64,000 nucleotides of DNA from Bugula neritina (GCA_964035545.1 OZ037766.1:8937722-9001721), one strand, 5' to 3'; numbered from the stretch's first letter, positions 11,701-25,703 are shown. Notes: a model not told the origin generated them from the sequence alone. Numbers and translations: made by a program.

Positions 11701-14700
11701 ACTATATGGTACTTCCTAACAAAATCGTGCTGCCTCTCTCCCAAGAAATCAGCGCTTCACATCTGAAGTTTTCAGAGCCCAAGGTAGACCCCACCCTGTA
11801 TTTATCTTGTTGTTTTGTCGGTTGAAGTTGTCATTAGTAGACAAACATTTTAACTTTCATTGTGTAATTATATTATATCTATAATAACAAATATATGATT
11901 TTTATTGATAGAGCTGTATAATTTGTAAATCAAAGTAAATCAAAGTATCACTGTGATTAATACAAATTTGCTGCATTCTATCTGTTCTGTTTTTATTGTA
12001 AATAAATTTTATAGCGAGTATGTGTGTACACCCACAAACTATAGCTTTAGCTTTAGAACTAAGATTTTGCTGTACTTCAACTTCTTTTCACATATCTTTC
12101 TATTTCGTACACATCTAGGGAGTGCTTATGGTTAAGATCGTGGAAGCCAAAGATTTATCTGGACATGACCTCACCTCTAAATCTGATCCTTATGTTAAAA
12201 TTACTGGTAAAGCTATAGTTGTTCAATTTATCAGGAAATAACATGCAGTTGATAGGATTTGAAGCCTTATACTTACTTAGCAGTGTAAAACAAGCCCCAA
12301 ACCACTTCCCTATCAGACCCAAAAGAACACACTGATGAGTCTAAGTACTGCAAGGGTTCAAATTCTACAAATGGCATGTTGTTTTCTTTATCTGGTGAAT
12401 TTGAGTTTTATATTTACTTTATGAACTTATCTTATGCACTCAAAAACAGATCAAACACCTGGAGGTAATCTAATGATTTACACATGAATAGAGATACTTG
12501 CCACGATGTTCCCGTGTATCAATATGCCGGATATTATATTTTATAAGATTAAACACATTTTACAATTACGTACATACCTTATAAAGCATAATTCGACTAA
12601 TTTTATCTACAATATGCCACAGTATGGCTACAGTATGACAAGTTTAAATCCTTCTCGTTTGGTCATTATTAACTCATCTCTACGAAAATCGGTCCAATCT
12701 GGAAATTCAATAAGTTAGTTTATGATTGGTTAGAAAGAGAATTTTTTTTATTTTTAAATTTATCGCTATTTTGAGAAAACAGTACGTAATATTATGATAA
12801 TGGAGAAGTACAAAGCACGCTCTGTAAGTCTTCAGTGTTGCTTAATGAGTGTTTTTGACGAAGTGTGGTAATATTAGTGATTCCAATTTTAACACGCTAT
12901 TCATTACTATATTTCAACAACAATTCTTTCTAGTGTCTGGCGAAGAGCACTGCACTGGTGTAAAGATGAATACCCATAATCCTGTGTGGGAAAATGAAGT
13001 CTTTTATGTAAGTACACTTTGTGATGATGATAGAAATAGCTTGATGCGGTAGGGGCAGCCAACTCCTAATCCTAATTCTAATAGAGCCCACTAGTTGTAA
13101 TGTTATTAAATATGATGCAATAGATTAATTGATAATCAGATAAGTAATGTGATACGTATAGTTGTTGGTTGTGTTCTTAGAGAAGTGTCTTTTTTAAATA
13201 AAACTCAATTTGAATTATGAAAGGTATATTTTGTACTGGGTTTGCTGTTTCTGAAAATGACAAAGTTAACGTAAAATTTAAACTGGTTTCCAATAAGGCT
13301 TTGAACTTACAGCTACAGCCACCTTATAAACAATGCTGCCTATAACATTCGTAAGTCATTAAAGTATTTTGCTGGTAGACTTTCAAAACTGCTGTCCTAG
13401 GTTTGTCTGATAAGCTAATTGCACAAACTTTTGGGGAAATAAATGTCTATTTTTGCTCTAAGTAACTAAACTATTTAGAGTTTTAGATTAACTGCGAACC
13501 AGTCATTGTCATCAAAACATCTGTTTCAAAACATTTAGAGCAATATAAAATATGTGTGCACTGTAATATACTCGTTGATGTTATTATCGTAACAAGAAAA
13601 TATTTAGTGCAAGTTCAGAGTTTCCATTTTAAAACTTTTCTTCACATAATTTAATTTTTATATTAGAATTTTTTCAACTTTTGCAAATCATGATAGTTCT
13701 TTTACTTTTTATCTTAGTTTTATCGTTCTCCAAATTGTGAAACGTCTCTGAATTAGCATAGAATACGGAGTTTTGCTGACAAAATAACTAAAATAAATTA
13801 CTCAAATTATCTGTTTCTCAGTTATAGGATATGATTTCAAGCCACTTAAGTGGAATGAAACATTTATGAACTGTCAATTCCAGTAAAAAGTAAATATTTA
13901 CTATTCATTAATAGAATGTAAGGTGTATTTGATATGTTTATGTGATGTTGCTGTAGTTTACAGTCCTTGAGACAAGTGGGGTGAAGGTGATGATGGAGCT
14001 GTTTGACAAAGATGATGCTTCTAAAGATGACGCAATGGGAAGGTGAGTTATCTGCTGCTACAGTGTATGACTCATAGAGCTGTTTACGTTTTTACAGCAA
14101 TTAAAGAAATAATATATATTATTTAACTTGATAGACCCTTGAAATTGGATTTGAAGCAGCTGTTTGTTTGCTGTTTGCTAAAGTAGCAATGTCGAAATTT
14201 TGAGATTGTTTCGACAAATGTCATTTATTTTGACAATACAGCATATTTTTTTATAAAAGAATGATTTCACACTCACTATTAAAATATACATAATTTAAAA
14301 CTTGTTAGTGTCTAACCCTAGCATTGGTATACATTCGGGTGAGTAGATTATACAAATATTGTGTATGGTGCATATAGAGGTTTGACGCTCTTCATATCAA
14401 ATCATTACATGACGCTTATTCCGTTAGTTAAAGTGTGCCTCCTAATGGTTCCTGCAATCAGATATTTGTCATCAATGAAAGCTAAGATCACGTACTATAG
14501 TGCTAAGCTATCCTTGTGTGTGTATGTTTATGTGTGTATGTTTATGTGTGTATGTTTATGTGTGTATGTATGTATGTATGTGTGTGTATGTATGTGTATG
14601 TATGTGTGTGTATGCTCATCACATTTTCCTGATGTAATTCAAGTTGCAATAGTCATTAGTGCCTTATAAGCTGTTTAACGCAGTTTATAAAATAATATCT

Positions 14701-17700
14701 ATGTAGACCACAAGGGTTAAATCTTCATTGTACAGCTTCTTAATTAGTACTAATTTTATCACTAGATTGTTTATTAGGACAAGAGCTTTTAATATGAAAA
14801 ACATTTTAAAGCAGTAAACCTTTCATTAACATATATTACAAAAGGATAGTGTGAGTAATTTTCTTTAGAAGTAGTCTTTTTATATGAAGTATTATGGACA
14901 GTAAGAAGATCCAATAAAAGTAAAAACTGTAGAAACCCATGCTTTTCAAAAGCTGACAGACAAGTAATTTAAGGGTGTTGAGTTTTGCTAGAAATTTAGG
15001 TAGTTGTACAAAATATTTAAAGTAAATAAATGCAAAAAAAATGTTGAATTTTTGGCTAAGTTTATGCATTTGTTTCCTTCAAAGGATATGCAACAGAATA
15101 GTAATATGGTTTTTTAGAAGGTTCTAATAAATAAACGTTTAAAAAAATATAGTTTGTGAGGCTCTTAAAGTAGTTCGTATTTCATTGGATTCATGGGTAA
15201 TTTTATACAAACCAATCAATGCTTCGTGTAACAACTGATGTTATAATACGTTGTTTATTATATCTGCATTTCTAATAGTTATTTGATTATATTTTATTGT
15301 AGCGGCTGCGTAAGTTCACATATATTGTTTATGTTAGCATTTAAAACTAACACAATTACGTATTTTGTTGGCCAGCCTGCTAACTAGGTTGCCAGGGATG
15401 GTTGCACTGTAGTTCAACCTGCTTTTGTTTTCACTATTGGCATGGCAATACTGGTTTTACCACAACAAATTGGATAGTTAGCATGTCCTCTTTCCCTATA
15501 TGTTGTTGCATATTACTTTTATGCCATTTATGTTCATTATGTCTTCATGTTCAACTAAGCATATTAATATAAATAATTAATATAAATACCAAAGCAGCTT
15601 GTCAAATGCTTTATCATGTAGTAATAGAGAGAAATGGTTGATAGCTTCTTTAGATGATTATTTGGGTTTTGCCTTTCTCCTTCTAACTTTTATGTTGTGT
15701 GCTGCTTTTCACTAACAAGTTATTTATTTGAGCATTTGCAGTACCTACTTACATATTGGATGACTGATTTCGTCTATTTCGTTTAATGCCTTGCTATTAC
15801 AATTGGTCATGAGAATATAACAAATAATTCAGTAATTTCAATACTAAAACCATCCCACTCAGTCGTTTTCATGATCATTTTGCTGTATATTTTAGCATCG
15901 TGCAGTGTATGTATTTTGTGCTCTTTAACATAATATAAAGTAACTACCACTCATAAAGTATAACTACATTACTATATGTAATATAGTTATACTTATTAAA
16001 TGTTTGTGTGTTTACCTATTTCTCATAGTTTTGTCTAACATCAGAACAGACATAATGCTTTATATACAAGTTGTGTTTTTCTTCTTTGTTCTGTGTGTGT
16101 CATTAGTTGAGGGAATTTGCTCATGCTGTATTTTATCTTCACAGAGTTTTTGTAGTGTAGAACTTATAAACAGATTATTTTGTTTGGTTCAAACTGGTAA
16201 TGGTAGCTTATTTGTGTACGTTGTAAAACTGTGTGCAATAAACTCATTCAAATAATAAATTTAAAGATAAAGATGATAGTTAATATATGAAAACATGATT
16301 TGATTTATTTACATTGTATTATTATTTAGTTTTTACCTTTGGTTTTAAAAAGTGGGTGTTTTACAATATATTTATTTTGACTATATTTTAGTGTATCCAT
16401 CCCTCTGTTAAGTTTAAAAGAAAGAGGCCACACTGACACTGTAAGTATTTTAATGACTAACTTATACTGTGTACTTACTGTATATTATGGCTAAGCATAT
16501 TAACAAATATAGTAGGAGTCATGTTTTGTGTCTGTTTTCTATCTCATCAGTTTAAAAACTTTTTAAACTTAGTGCCAACTTACCAAGCAAACGGTTGTAA
16601 AAAGAAGTTTTCACTAAACATTCAATAAACTCAACACAATGCAACTGAAGTAAACACTTTGTCATTCTGCCAACATGCTTCTACAAAAATTGATCGAAAT
16701 TTATTTAAAGTTTATTGAAAATATTAGAAGAATTCTTTCATTACACAGCATCTTTGGCATCAAACAAACAATAATGTACACAACAATATGCAGTACAGCA
16801 TTTAAACCACAATCCTGGCACCAGTTTCACCAACATTCACAATGTAACAACTTAACTAGGAAACTGTAGGAAGAAAGCCAACTTTCAATGATACACTGTT
16901 AAATAGTTACAAACTAGCCTATGTTACTCCTGACCAAAAACAACACGAAAACATTTATTAGTGTAAAACAGTAGTATTAAGTCTCTTTATAGTATTATAT
17001 TTAAATTTTATCTCCTGTATACTCGGTTTTCGCGGAGCCAATGAGTAAAACAGGTCCTTGGCCTGTCTTTTGGAAATGGCAAAATCAATCTGATGACTCA
17101 TTCAGACAGATGATTACCGTCAAACATATTTTGCCCTAGAAAATTTCATGTGATTCAGGGTCAAATCAAACTTGTCTTCATTTCTGGTCGGCTGTTTTTA
17201 TGCAGTATATCACACAAGAATGAATTTTATTTTCAAAAAGTTAAACTTTGCTAAATATTGAGTAGTTCTATCATTAGATACTAATATAATAGATTTTATG
17301 TTATGAAGTACAAATTATATGTGTGTTTTAGTGGAGTGATCTAGCAGATGATGAGGGTTCCTTGCACTATATCTGCACTTGGTATGGTTTTACTACAAAT
17401 AGTAGTTTTATTATGAAACCGGCCAGCATTGCTTCTGTAAGAAAACCTTTGGCGTTGCTCTCGGTGTATATAGACAGTGCCAAAAACCTGGAGGTAAGTC
17501 TAAACTTGACAAGAATTACTTATATTTAATGAATAAACACTTCTTTTTATGAAGTTTTAAAACAGCTGCCTTATTTCTTCTTGTCTTAATGGGGTGCTTT
17601 GAAACTACTATATACATACCAGTTAATGTAGTTTATCCTGTAAGGCACAATCTTACTTTAATTACTAACACTATATTGTTGTGTATAATCAAAAATAGTT

Positions 17701-20700
17701 ATTCAAAGTGCAATGTGACAATTTTGTGTTGTATTGGACCCAGAAGTAGTGGCAATACGTGATGGGCTGGCTAAGGTGTGTATGCAACACCATATCTGGT
17801 ATTGTGATAATATCTACTATAATATGACATGATATGTTTAACCATATTTGAAGACATCGGACGGTGAAACATCTGAGCCATCATCTAAAGTGAAACTCAA
17901 CATTGCTTCTGAAGAAAGATTCACCCAGGATGTCTTTTCAACTCCCAACCCTGTTTACCACAAGAATTTTCACTTTCTTATAGAAAAGCCTGATCTGGAA
18001 ACACTTACTATGAAGGTTTTGTTATCATATTTTGTGTTGTTGTTAGTTTAACTTACTGCCTTTCCGATTTTATTCATACCTAATCTACAATATAGTCACA
18101 TGTTCTACAAATGGTATTCATAAACTCATCATGTCATGGAGTTTGTATGCGTAATAATGTTACATGGATCTGCATGCTGTATCTGTAGTATGCAGATTTT
18201 AAATTGGAAGAAAATAATAGTAATGTGACTAGCCATTTCCATCTTAAACCATTTGAAAAGTAATTGACTGTAAACAAGTAGTGTAACTCAATTTATACTT
18301 TGTTACTATTCTGTAGCTGTAGTTGTATTCAGTGGTTGTATTTTATAGCTGTAGTTGCGCAAGTACAGCTACATATGTTCTGTTGCTACACATGTAGTGT
18401 TTGTAGGTATGTGATGTAGACAGTGATGACGTGTATGGCTCCACTTCTATACTTCTCTCTAACGTAATCATATCAGGTCCAGATATGACTATATACAGAC
18501 CCTTTATACTGCGGGGTGGCTCTAGAACCAGTGAGCTACTTGCTAGACTTTCTGTTAAGGTATTTAGGCTATATTTTTACTAAAACTGGTGAGAAAATGT
18601 TATTTAAGCTGCTGCTTTGTTCCTATTATTTTATTAAATGTTTAGAAGTTTAAATTTGTGAGTAGAGAGTTACCTTATACATACTACTATATACTTGTTG
18701 GAATGATGAACACTACCAACAAGAATATACAGCTAGCTTCTTTATTACAGTACCTTGTACCAGGCAACAAGTTAAAAAGAATAGCGAAAAATTCTAGAAA
18801 CAACTTGAAAGTTGAGAATTCCCTTAACCTAGACAGTGTAGATACTGCAGCTGCTGGTTTGCCGAAAGACGTTGAAATGTCTTCAGAAGGATTAGAATCA
18901 ACCAGCCCTCCAGAGCCTGCTGCTGCTGCTGCTGCTGCTGCTGCCCCTGTTACTAAAGAAACTGATTTCATTGACCCTCTACATGTGGTCCCCAGCACCA
19001 GCTCTGATTCTAACAACAATGCTGCCATAAAGCCTGAGGCTGACCTTTCAGTTCATTCAGGGAGTTTGTTGAATACGCCGGTGGTTGATATCCAAATTGA
19101 TTCTCCGTCATCTGCCAACACTAGCACCAAACTACGCAGAAGAAGAACTCTGTAAGCCTTTTATCTTGTTATTATGAAGTTTATGATGTCTAAATATCAG
19201 CATCAATGTACAAATATGCAGTTCTATATGTTGAATGTTGAAGGTTAACTGGCGAAAAGAAAAGTAATAAAGGTCGAAAAGTGCGTAAAGGAAGTAAAGA
19301 AGTCAGTGCTGGAGATATAGAACTGACTTTGTCCTATCAACAAACGCACAATAAGCTCGTTGTGATTGTGCATAAATGCAGGTAGGCTTACATAATATGA
19401 TTGATGGTAGTTTAATCATTATAGTGTGTTTTATATATGTTCACTCCATGACTTGTTGTTTTATTTGGCCTCACTGTAGCTTGTCGTATTGTTGTATCAT
19501 GTTATATATTGTATTAAAATATAAGCTGTATTTATTTGCTATATTGTTTCACAATATATATCCTGAATCTATTAATTATTATTAGCTGTAATTAAATATA
19601 ATTAATATGAACTGAAACTAATAAATATACCAGGAAGTGAAGTTTAGAGAATGTGGTAGTGTCATTGCACTTTTATTAATTTCAGTGCTGATGTTTATAA
19701 TACTAATGTCAACATAATTATATGATATCATATTTGATTAACTCAGAATTATAATAATCAAAATTGATTACTTCAAATATGTCAATTAAATACGTCTTGA
19801 CCTTTGGAGTTTGGAAGTAAAATGTAAAAAATACAAATTCCTTTATTAAAATTAAACGAGAAATATTTTTAATTACTATTTTATTTATATAAATAAATAA
19901 TGCAAACTTGTATTTCAGATACTACTGTATCCATTTTCTGAGTTTGAATGAGAGTTCTCATATCCATTCCTATATTTATTAATATAAATAAAATAGTAAT
20001 TAAATGTTTCTTGCTTACCTATTTCTAATGAAATCACTAGTCCGTAGGGATATATTTAAATTCTTTTATATATTTGCGGAAACAAGCTTGTTTACCTACT
20101 CATGTGTTGCATGTACCGAAAAGTTTTTTACTTCATTCACAATTAATAAACGTGTAGGTATTGAGCCAAAAAGAGTTATAGCATATTTGGAAGATTTGCT
20201 GGAAACCCTTGTCAGCTTTATAATTTCTCATGAGATGTTGTAGAGGCATACTATTATGAAATGGCTGCATTGTAGAAATCCAATAAAATTTGATGTTGAA
20301 GTTTTTATAGCATTTAGAAATGTAACAGTAATCTAGTAATACTAATCATCAGGTATATATTATCTGCTAATTATATACATCTAAATGCTAAACTATCCAA
20401 CATCTTCAGCTTGAGAGATATTTGTCACGTATACACGGGTTTGTGGATTCCGGCTTGAGGGCTGCACTTAGGTTTAATTGACATAATATTATTGTGTGAA
20501 TTGTAGAGAGCTTATGAAGGCAATGTCGACAGACAGTGAAGCGCCAGACGTTTATGTTAAGCTCTACCTCATGCCGCACAAGACTAGCAAGTGTAAATCA
20601 GAGATTTGCAAGAACTCTTTTTTTCCTGTTTTTGATGAAAGGTAACATTACACATTTTTTCAAGCTTGGAGTGTCAATAAAAAGATATGTCGAAATTTGC

Positions 20701-21786
20701 ACTCAAATTTGTGTTAATTGGTGTCTCGCAGGTTATGAATGCTTTCACAATATTAGGAGTTTTAACTTTGCACCGGCTGTTTGCAATGAAAATAAAACAA
20801 CTTTAGACCTCAATTAATTTTTATTTGTAGTGGAAATTATTTGCAGGTGATAGCAGCTCGAATGCAATGTTTGATTAAAGCTTAACTCTACAACTCTAAT
20901 ATTATCATCAATCTCTTTAGGTTTGAGTTTCACATTGATGTGGCTGACATACTTTCTACGAGCCTAGAGATTGTCGTAAAGCAAGAAAAGTCTTTTTTCA
21001 CAAAAGTTGAGCTGGGCCATGTTTCTCTGCACCTCAGCAACGTGGACCTTGATAAACCAGCAGTAAACTGGTATGTTGAGATTTTTACTCTCTTATCATT
21101 TTTATTATTATTGAGTATGTCAGTTCTGGTTATCTACCTGAATAAATTTGGTCCATTGGAATGAAGGATAAAAACTCATTTTAACCCAGTTTTAATCAAG
21201 TGTGTAAAGTATTGGGGTGTATTCTTATTTTTTTATATTACATATTGCATCATAGGTCTAATATTATCAAGTGTGTTGGTATTATATTATATCGTATTAT
21301 GGGCCTTAGTTATAATACAAACATTATTATATCATAATTTTTACAATATCATTTTAATGTTAGCAAAGCATCATCATACGTATTATTACAATGAATATAT
21401 CGGTCAGCAATGGTAGTACGATAGCATTCATTGTGTTGGTTTAATTATGAATAGAAAACCTCAATTTTTAACCTAACTTAAAATGCATCTATAGTTTTTT
21501 GTAATGAGATTAATAGCTTCTTGGAGAGTTTTACATTATACAGAGTTTATTTCATCAATCAGTAACAGCTTCTGTGACTGACTCAATTGCTTTTTAAGCT
21601 AAAGCAATTTTATATTTTAAATGAATGACCGTGCACATATTGCTGTTTTGTTGACATGCATTTATATGCAATTAGATGTTAATTTTTTAAAAACTACTTT
21701 TACTGCAAATATTTGAATTTTTTATGAATACAATTATTTTACTGTGCAGGTATCAATTGAATGCTTCGCCAGAAGATTCTAGTTGA
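8734..21786 (+). CDS. ESYT2: Extended synaptotagmin (SMP + three C2 domains)
   Basis: Tethers ER to plasma membrane and moves lipids through its SMP domain. Exons: 8734-8985, 9547-9588, 9749-9886, 10320-10393, 10730-10886, 11607-11783, 12119-12206, 12934-13007, 13957-14042, 16392-16440, 17332-17493, 17854-18015, 18407-18559, 18751-19151, 19244-19381, 20507-20641, 20921-21070, 21750-21786; 824 aa in frame throughout. Residues 10-55 hold a hydrophobic hairpin for ER insertion. The SMP domain (about 85-278) starts with FPDIERTEWLNK and includes GVKVYTKH and PGLYSLL. C2A (281-395) keeps acidic calcium-loop residues (SGHDLTSKSDPY, FDKDDASKDD). C2B (about 418-530) has degenerate loops. C2C (about 705-815) has DVYVKLYLMPHKTSK and the usual WYxL end. 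The 540-700 linker carries a polyalanine tract and a basic patch. Length is close to vertebrate ESYT2 (about 900 aa); ESYT2 versus ESYT1/3 orthology is not settled. The acceptor before 17854 (TTTGAAG) is weak. Confidence 0.93.
10905..11125 (+). repeat. Intronic minisatellite, ~29-bp units
   Basis: About seven tandem copies of a unit containing GTGTGTAGCAGTAGTACAG and TGTTATGT, with small length differences (TAGTAGCAG versus TAGCAG). It begins shortly after the donor of E-Syt exon 5. Confidence 0.9.
14515..14614 (+). repeat. TGTGTATG microsatellite
   Basis: Alternating TGTGTATG, TTTATG and TATG units over about 100 bp in an E-Syt intron. Confidence 0.95.
15957..15995. repeat. Near-perfect 39-bp palindrome
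   Basis: AAGTATAACTACATTAC and GTAATATAGTTATACTT are near-perfect inverted complements around a 5-bp TATAT centre. It is followed by TTAAATGTTTG...TTACCTATTTCT, which also occurs directly after the inverted-repeat element ending near 20004. Intronic in E-Syt. Confidence 0.7.
18919..18945 (+). repeat. In-frame GCT tract encoding polyalanine
   Basis: Eight GCT codons and one GCC in E-Syt exon 14 encode a run of alanines in the C2B-C2C linker. Pure trinucleotide runs like this are usually length-polymorphic. Confidence 0.95.
19868..20004. mobile_element. Short inverted-repeat element (MITE-like)
   Basis: Terminal inverted repeats of roughly 30 bp: the left end TTTAATTACTATTTTATTTA is matched by its complement at the right end (TAAATAAAATAGTAATTAAA). 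The element is about 137 bp with no coding capacity. Both ends contain TTAA, which could be the target site, but AT-richness makes this uncertain. It lies in an E-Syt intron. Confidence 0.6.
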
Positions 21787-22341
21787 ATGCTTCCAACTGT
21801 TTAGAATTTACCTTTGAAGGAACTGATTTGACAAATGGCTATAGATTTACAGAGAGAAGTTAGCTGTTACTATTAATAATATTCTCACCTATCCCTGCTT
21901 TGTCCTGTTCAGGTAGCGGGTATACAACTAATAGCATACATGTAGTTATGTTGAGCAGTTGAATTTTTAAACTATAGTTTTTAATTTCTTTGTATTGGTA
22001 TGGTATACTTAATAATATGTCTTCAGAGAAATTTATTTTGACTACATGTTCCAAGTTTCTACGCATGATTTTTCATTTCGAGTTTCAAAAAATGTTTCTA
22101 TTTTTAGATGACATGAAATTTATAATGCTGTGTAATACTCGTGTATTTATCTTCAAGAGTTTCTATTTTGTATATGATTTAGTTTTAATATTTATAACCT
22201 GAAGTTTTTAGATTGCTTTTTATTTTTATATAAGATTATTTTATTATTGCTGCACATGACTCAATTAACACCTTAATTACTCTGTAATATGCCATAGTGT
22301 CTCAAAAAATTTGTCTCCCTGCAATTTGCATTTCATTATCA

Positions 22342-22347
22342 AATAAA
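22342..22347 (+). terminator. Candidate polyadenylation signal of E-Syt
   Basis: AATAAA about 555 bp beyond the E-Syt stop codon, followed by T-rich sequence. Other AT-rich candidates exist. Confidence 0.35.
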
Positions 22348-22399
22348 GTTAAGATGTCTTATTTTACCTGTCTCCGTCTTTTTCAAGATTAATTGTTTC

Positions 22400-25300
22400 C
22401 ACTATGAATCAGCCGCATTTAAGATAGAACTTATTTATTGTTTATTAATAATTTGAAGCTTTTGAACTTCAAGATTGGTTGAGGTTTAGCAAAAGTTGTA
22501 TTGATTGCATGCAAGGCTCACATTAATAAATAACATTAATCATTTCTACAATGCTACCTAACCTCTCTTTGATCTTACTTAATAGATGATTATTTTTTAT
22601 TTACAAAAAGTTAAAGTTGTTTTATGGTAATGGGAATAAGGCTCTTTCAGCAAAACCTTCATAGGCATTAAAGTTTCATTCAACGCTGAAACATGTTGTG
22701 TTTTACAATATAAATATTTTTTTATTATGTTGTTGACAAAACTGCTATTTTATCTTGGAGTAATTAAGATTTTTATTATATTTGTCAGTTTTAATTAAAG
22801 TTTCAAATAATTATACCTGTAAGTAAGTAATTAGACATAATGCCATAAATTAATAGTTAATTTGTAGCTGGTGGCAAGAGATTAAATGAGTCATTTACTG
22901 GGACAGGTAGCATGTCACCAGCTCTTGTCATAACATGGAATTACTTGATCGCATACCAAGTATAAACTGGCACTAAGTTGAAATATTTCAATAAAACTCA
23001 GACAAACTCTAGAAGGATCCTTTTCCTCTTATTATTTATGCATAATTAGAATACCTTCAAAATTAGTATAACATTTGTGTTTAGTTAATGGAGCAGTCCT
23101 CAAATTATTAAAATGTTATATAATACATACTACCTAAGCAGGAATGGTAAATTAACTGTATAAATTAACATAACTTACTAAATCCATTTAATACAACTAT
23201 ATGCAGCAACACAACCCCCCCCCCACCCCCTGAACAATTTTAAATAAGATGATGAACTCAAAGACTAAAAACAAATAATCAAATACTAAATAATGATAAA
23301 TTTAATAGGAAAATAAAATAGTATTTGGCATCCAGTATTTTACTCGCATATGCATCTATCATCCATTATCTAGCTCAGGGCTGTACAACAGGCGACCCCA
23401 GGGTCGGATGTGGCCCCCAGCCTACATTTATGTGGCCCTCGAACGCATATAGAGCTAAAGTTATTTTTCACATGTATACATGAATTACAATCATTGTACA
23501 ACCTTTTAAATGCCTTATTTATACACATAATGCAAAACATACAGCCTGCAGTAACTACTGGGACTTAATTGTATAATGATTCATAAAGTTTTGGAATAAA
23601 GTAGTTTGAAAAATGCTGATGTTGTGGCCCCCAACCCAAACTGAAGTTTACAATGTGACCCTCGTCATGAAATATTCCATTTCTGTGGCCCTCGATCTGA
23701 AAAGATTGGACACCCCTGGACTCTAGTATATTACTAGAAAATCAACCTTTTTTCTTCGCTATGTCCACATATACTGAAAACACTTTTCTGCACCAAAACA
23801 CTTTAATAATAATTTGATACTTCAAGTCACCCATGGAACAATGTTCTTTAATTTTACTACTAAATTCTTGCGAGAAAATAACTTTTTTTGCTGCATTGCT
23901 AACCTAGAACACATGCTTTTCTAAATTTCTCCATTACTGCACCTACCTTAGAAGTATCATAAGTGTTGTTGAGTGGTTATTTATTCTATAGAAAAGTGAA
24001 AGTGTATCAGACTAGGTCTTTGTCCACATATGTGGACACAATACCCTTTAACTTCAAGTAAAATATTTTGCATCCCTTTTGTGTAACATTTTGGGGTTGT
24101 TTAGTCCCAATAATTACCTATACGGTAACCGAATGTTATGATTTTACAATCAATATTGAAAGCATGTCTGCATTTTAAAAATTATTGAATCAATCTACAA
24201 AAAGTTTTTATCGCATGAGCCAAATAAAGTAAAAGGGAAATTTTTTTGAACACTTACTACAAAAACTAATCAACCCTCAACTAAAACAGCAAAAGCCCTG
24301 GCTAACTCGGCCAATCCCAAAAACCTTAAAATGCAAAAATGCAAGCTGTAGCAGAAAAACTAGATATGTGATTGCTCAATTTACATGCAACACCTCTGCC
24401 AAGAACTTTTTAGAAAAAAATTAATAGTGATAATAACTAAAAAAAAAGAACTGTGTAAAGGATATACAGAGAGTTGAAAGTTTTGATTTAGCATCTGTAG
24501 ACTTTTATAAATAATTTGACTGCATGCCTGTATCCATGCATGTTGTTACAGAGATAATATAATATTAAACCATCTCAATCAGTGCATGCAAATGTTTAAG
24601 AACAAATTGTTAAAAAAGAAGCTCTCTATTTATTTGTTGTAGAATAATAATTGTATCCACATGATCTGTGGACAATCATAGGACCTAAAGAAATACATGA
24701 TATAGACATAGAATTGTTTTACATGTAAAGGATGAATATTGAAAAAGCATCAAATATATATAAAGACATTTGCTAAGCAATTTTCATTGAATAGCTTGCA
24801 AGAAAGCTCTAAATATAGTATAATTCAAATCATGCTATTTATAATAATGACCATGCTCTTCTGAGAGTTAAAGCCATAATAATCTTGTTTCTACTTGAAA
24901 GGTGTTGTGAGCCATTTGCAATATATATTTTTAATTGCAAGCTCAACCATACATATCATCTGTCTGCAATGAGCTGATTACTGCTTATACTGATCTCTAT
25001 TTTTGTTCTAGGCATATGCAAATCCTTGCTATGCACAGGAGATAAATTATTGTTGCAAGATAATAAAGCCAGTGCATGGGAACTTTTAAAAGTAATTTTT
25101 TTTGTAACCACTGATATAAGTATACCATTAAAATAATAACATACTATGAATTATAAACTGGTCACCTTTGGTCACCTTTCACCGCGTGGTCCAGCGGCAG
25201 GGGGTCTATAAATTTTGAATTATTGTTTATAAAAAATCATTTTGCTACTCAACAGCTATAGCAAAATGTTATTTGTCTAGAAAGCTTCTTCTCTTATATT

Positions 25301-25690
25301 ATAAGTGTTGCAGTACAGTTAAACCATGTATTATACAAAATAAGTGTCGTTAAGTTTCCCAGAAAATAAGGTCACTTTTTCTTTTAATTATTAATTATCA
25401 TTAAGAATTTCATAGAAATATATTTTGTCAAAATGTACGTCAACCAACTAATTAATTGAACATTTGACACGGGTGCACCTAATTATCGTCTATCATACAG
25501 AGTGTTTATTAAACTAGAAATATTATCAAATCCTTATATATGATGCTAGCTGTTTAAGGAAATTGATTTAGAATGATGAATTGTAAGACGGTTCAAAACT
25601 TATCATATTTAAAACAATGAATAATTCTACTGATATTGGCATTTGACACAAGTGTAATTGAAAATGATGGATGGATAAATCGATGAACAG
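22400..25690. other. Intergenic stretch
   Basis: I see no coding exons on either strand. It holds a C-run at 23217-23231 and the hAT-like element at 23376-23718. A short GC-rich patch at 25187-25205 (GCGTGGTCCAGCGGCAGGGG) resembles a SINE fragment. Otherwise it is AT-rich sequence without recognisable structure. Confidence 0.6.
23376..23718. mobile_element. Non-autonomous hAT-like element
   Basis: The left terminus CAGGGCTGTACAA and the reverse complement of the right terminus, CAGGGGTGTCCAA, form hAT/Charlie-type terminal inverted repeats. Subterminal GTGGCCCYCG and GTGACCCTCG words recur inside both ends, as expected for transposase-binding sites. About 343 bp, no open reading frame, so mobilised in trans if at all. 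TCTAG occurs beside both ends, in line with the nTCTAGAn insertion preference known for hAT elements, but an exact 8-bp duplication is not visible. Confidence 0.75.
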
Positions 25691-25703
25691 CCTTCTCCAT
25701 TCC

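Noticed and set aside
14361-14669. 102-codon plus-strand ORF
   Set aside because: Produced by the TGTGTATG microsatellite inside an E-Syt intron.
18687-19028. Minus-strand ORF opposite E-Syt exon 14
   Set aside because: Shadow of the real exon; its polyalanine comes from reading the GCT repeat in the other strand.
25187-25205. Possible tRNA or SINE head (GCGTGGTCCAGCGG)
   Set aside because: Resembles an A box but there is no B box at the expected distance and no cloverleaf; at most a small SINE fragment.
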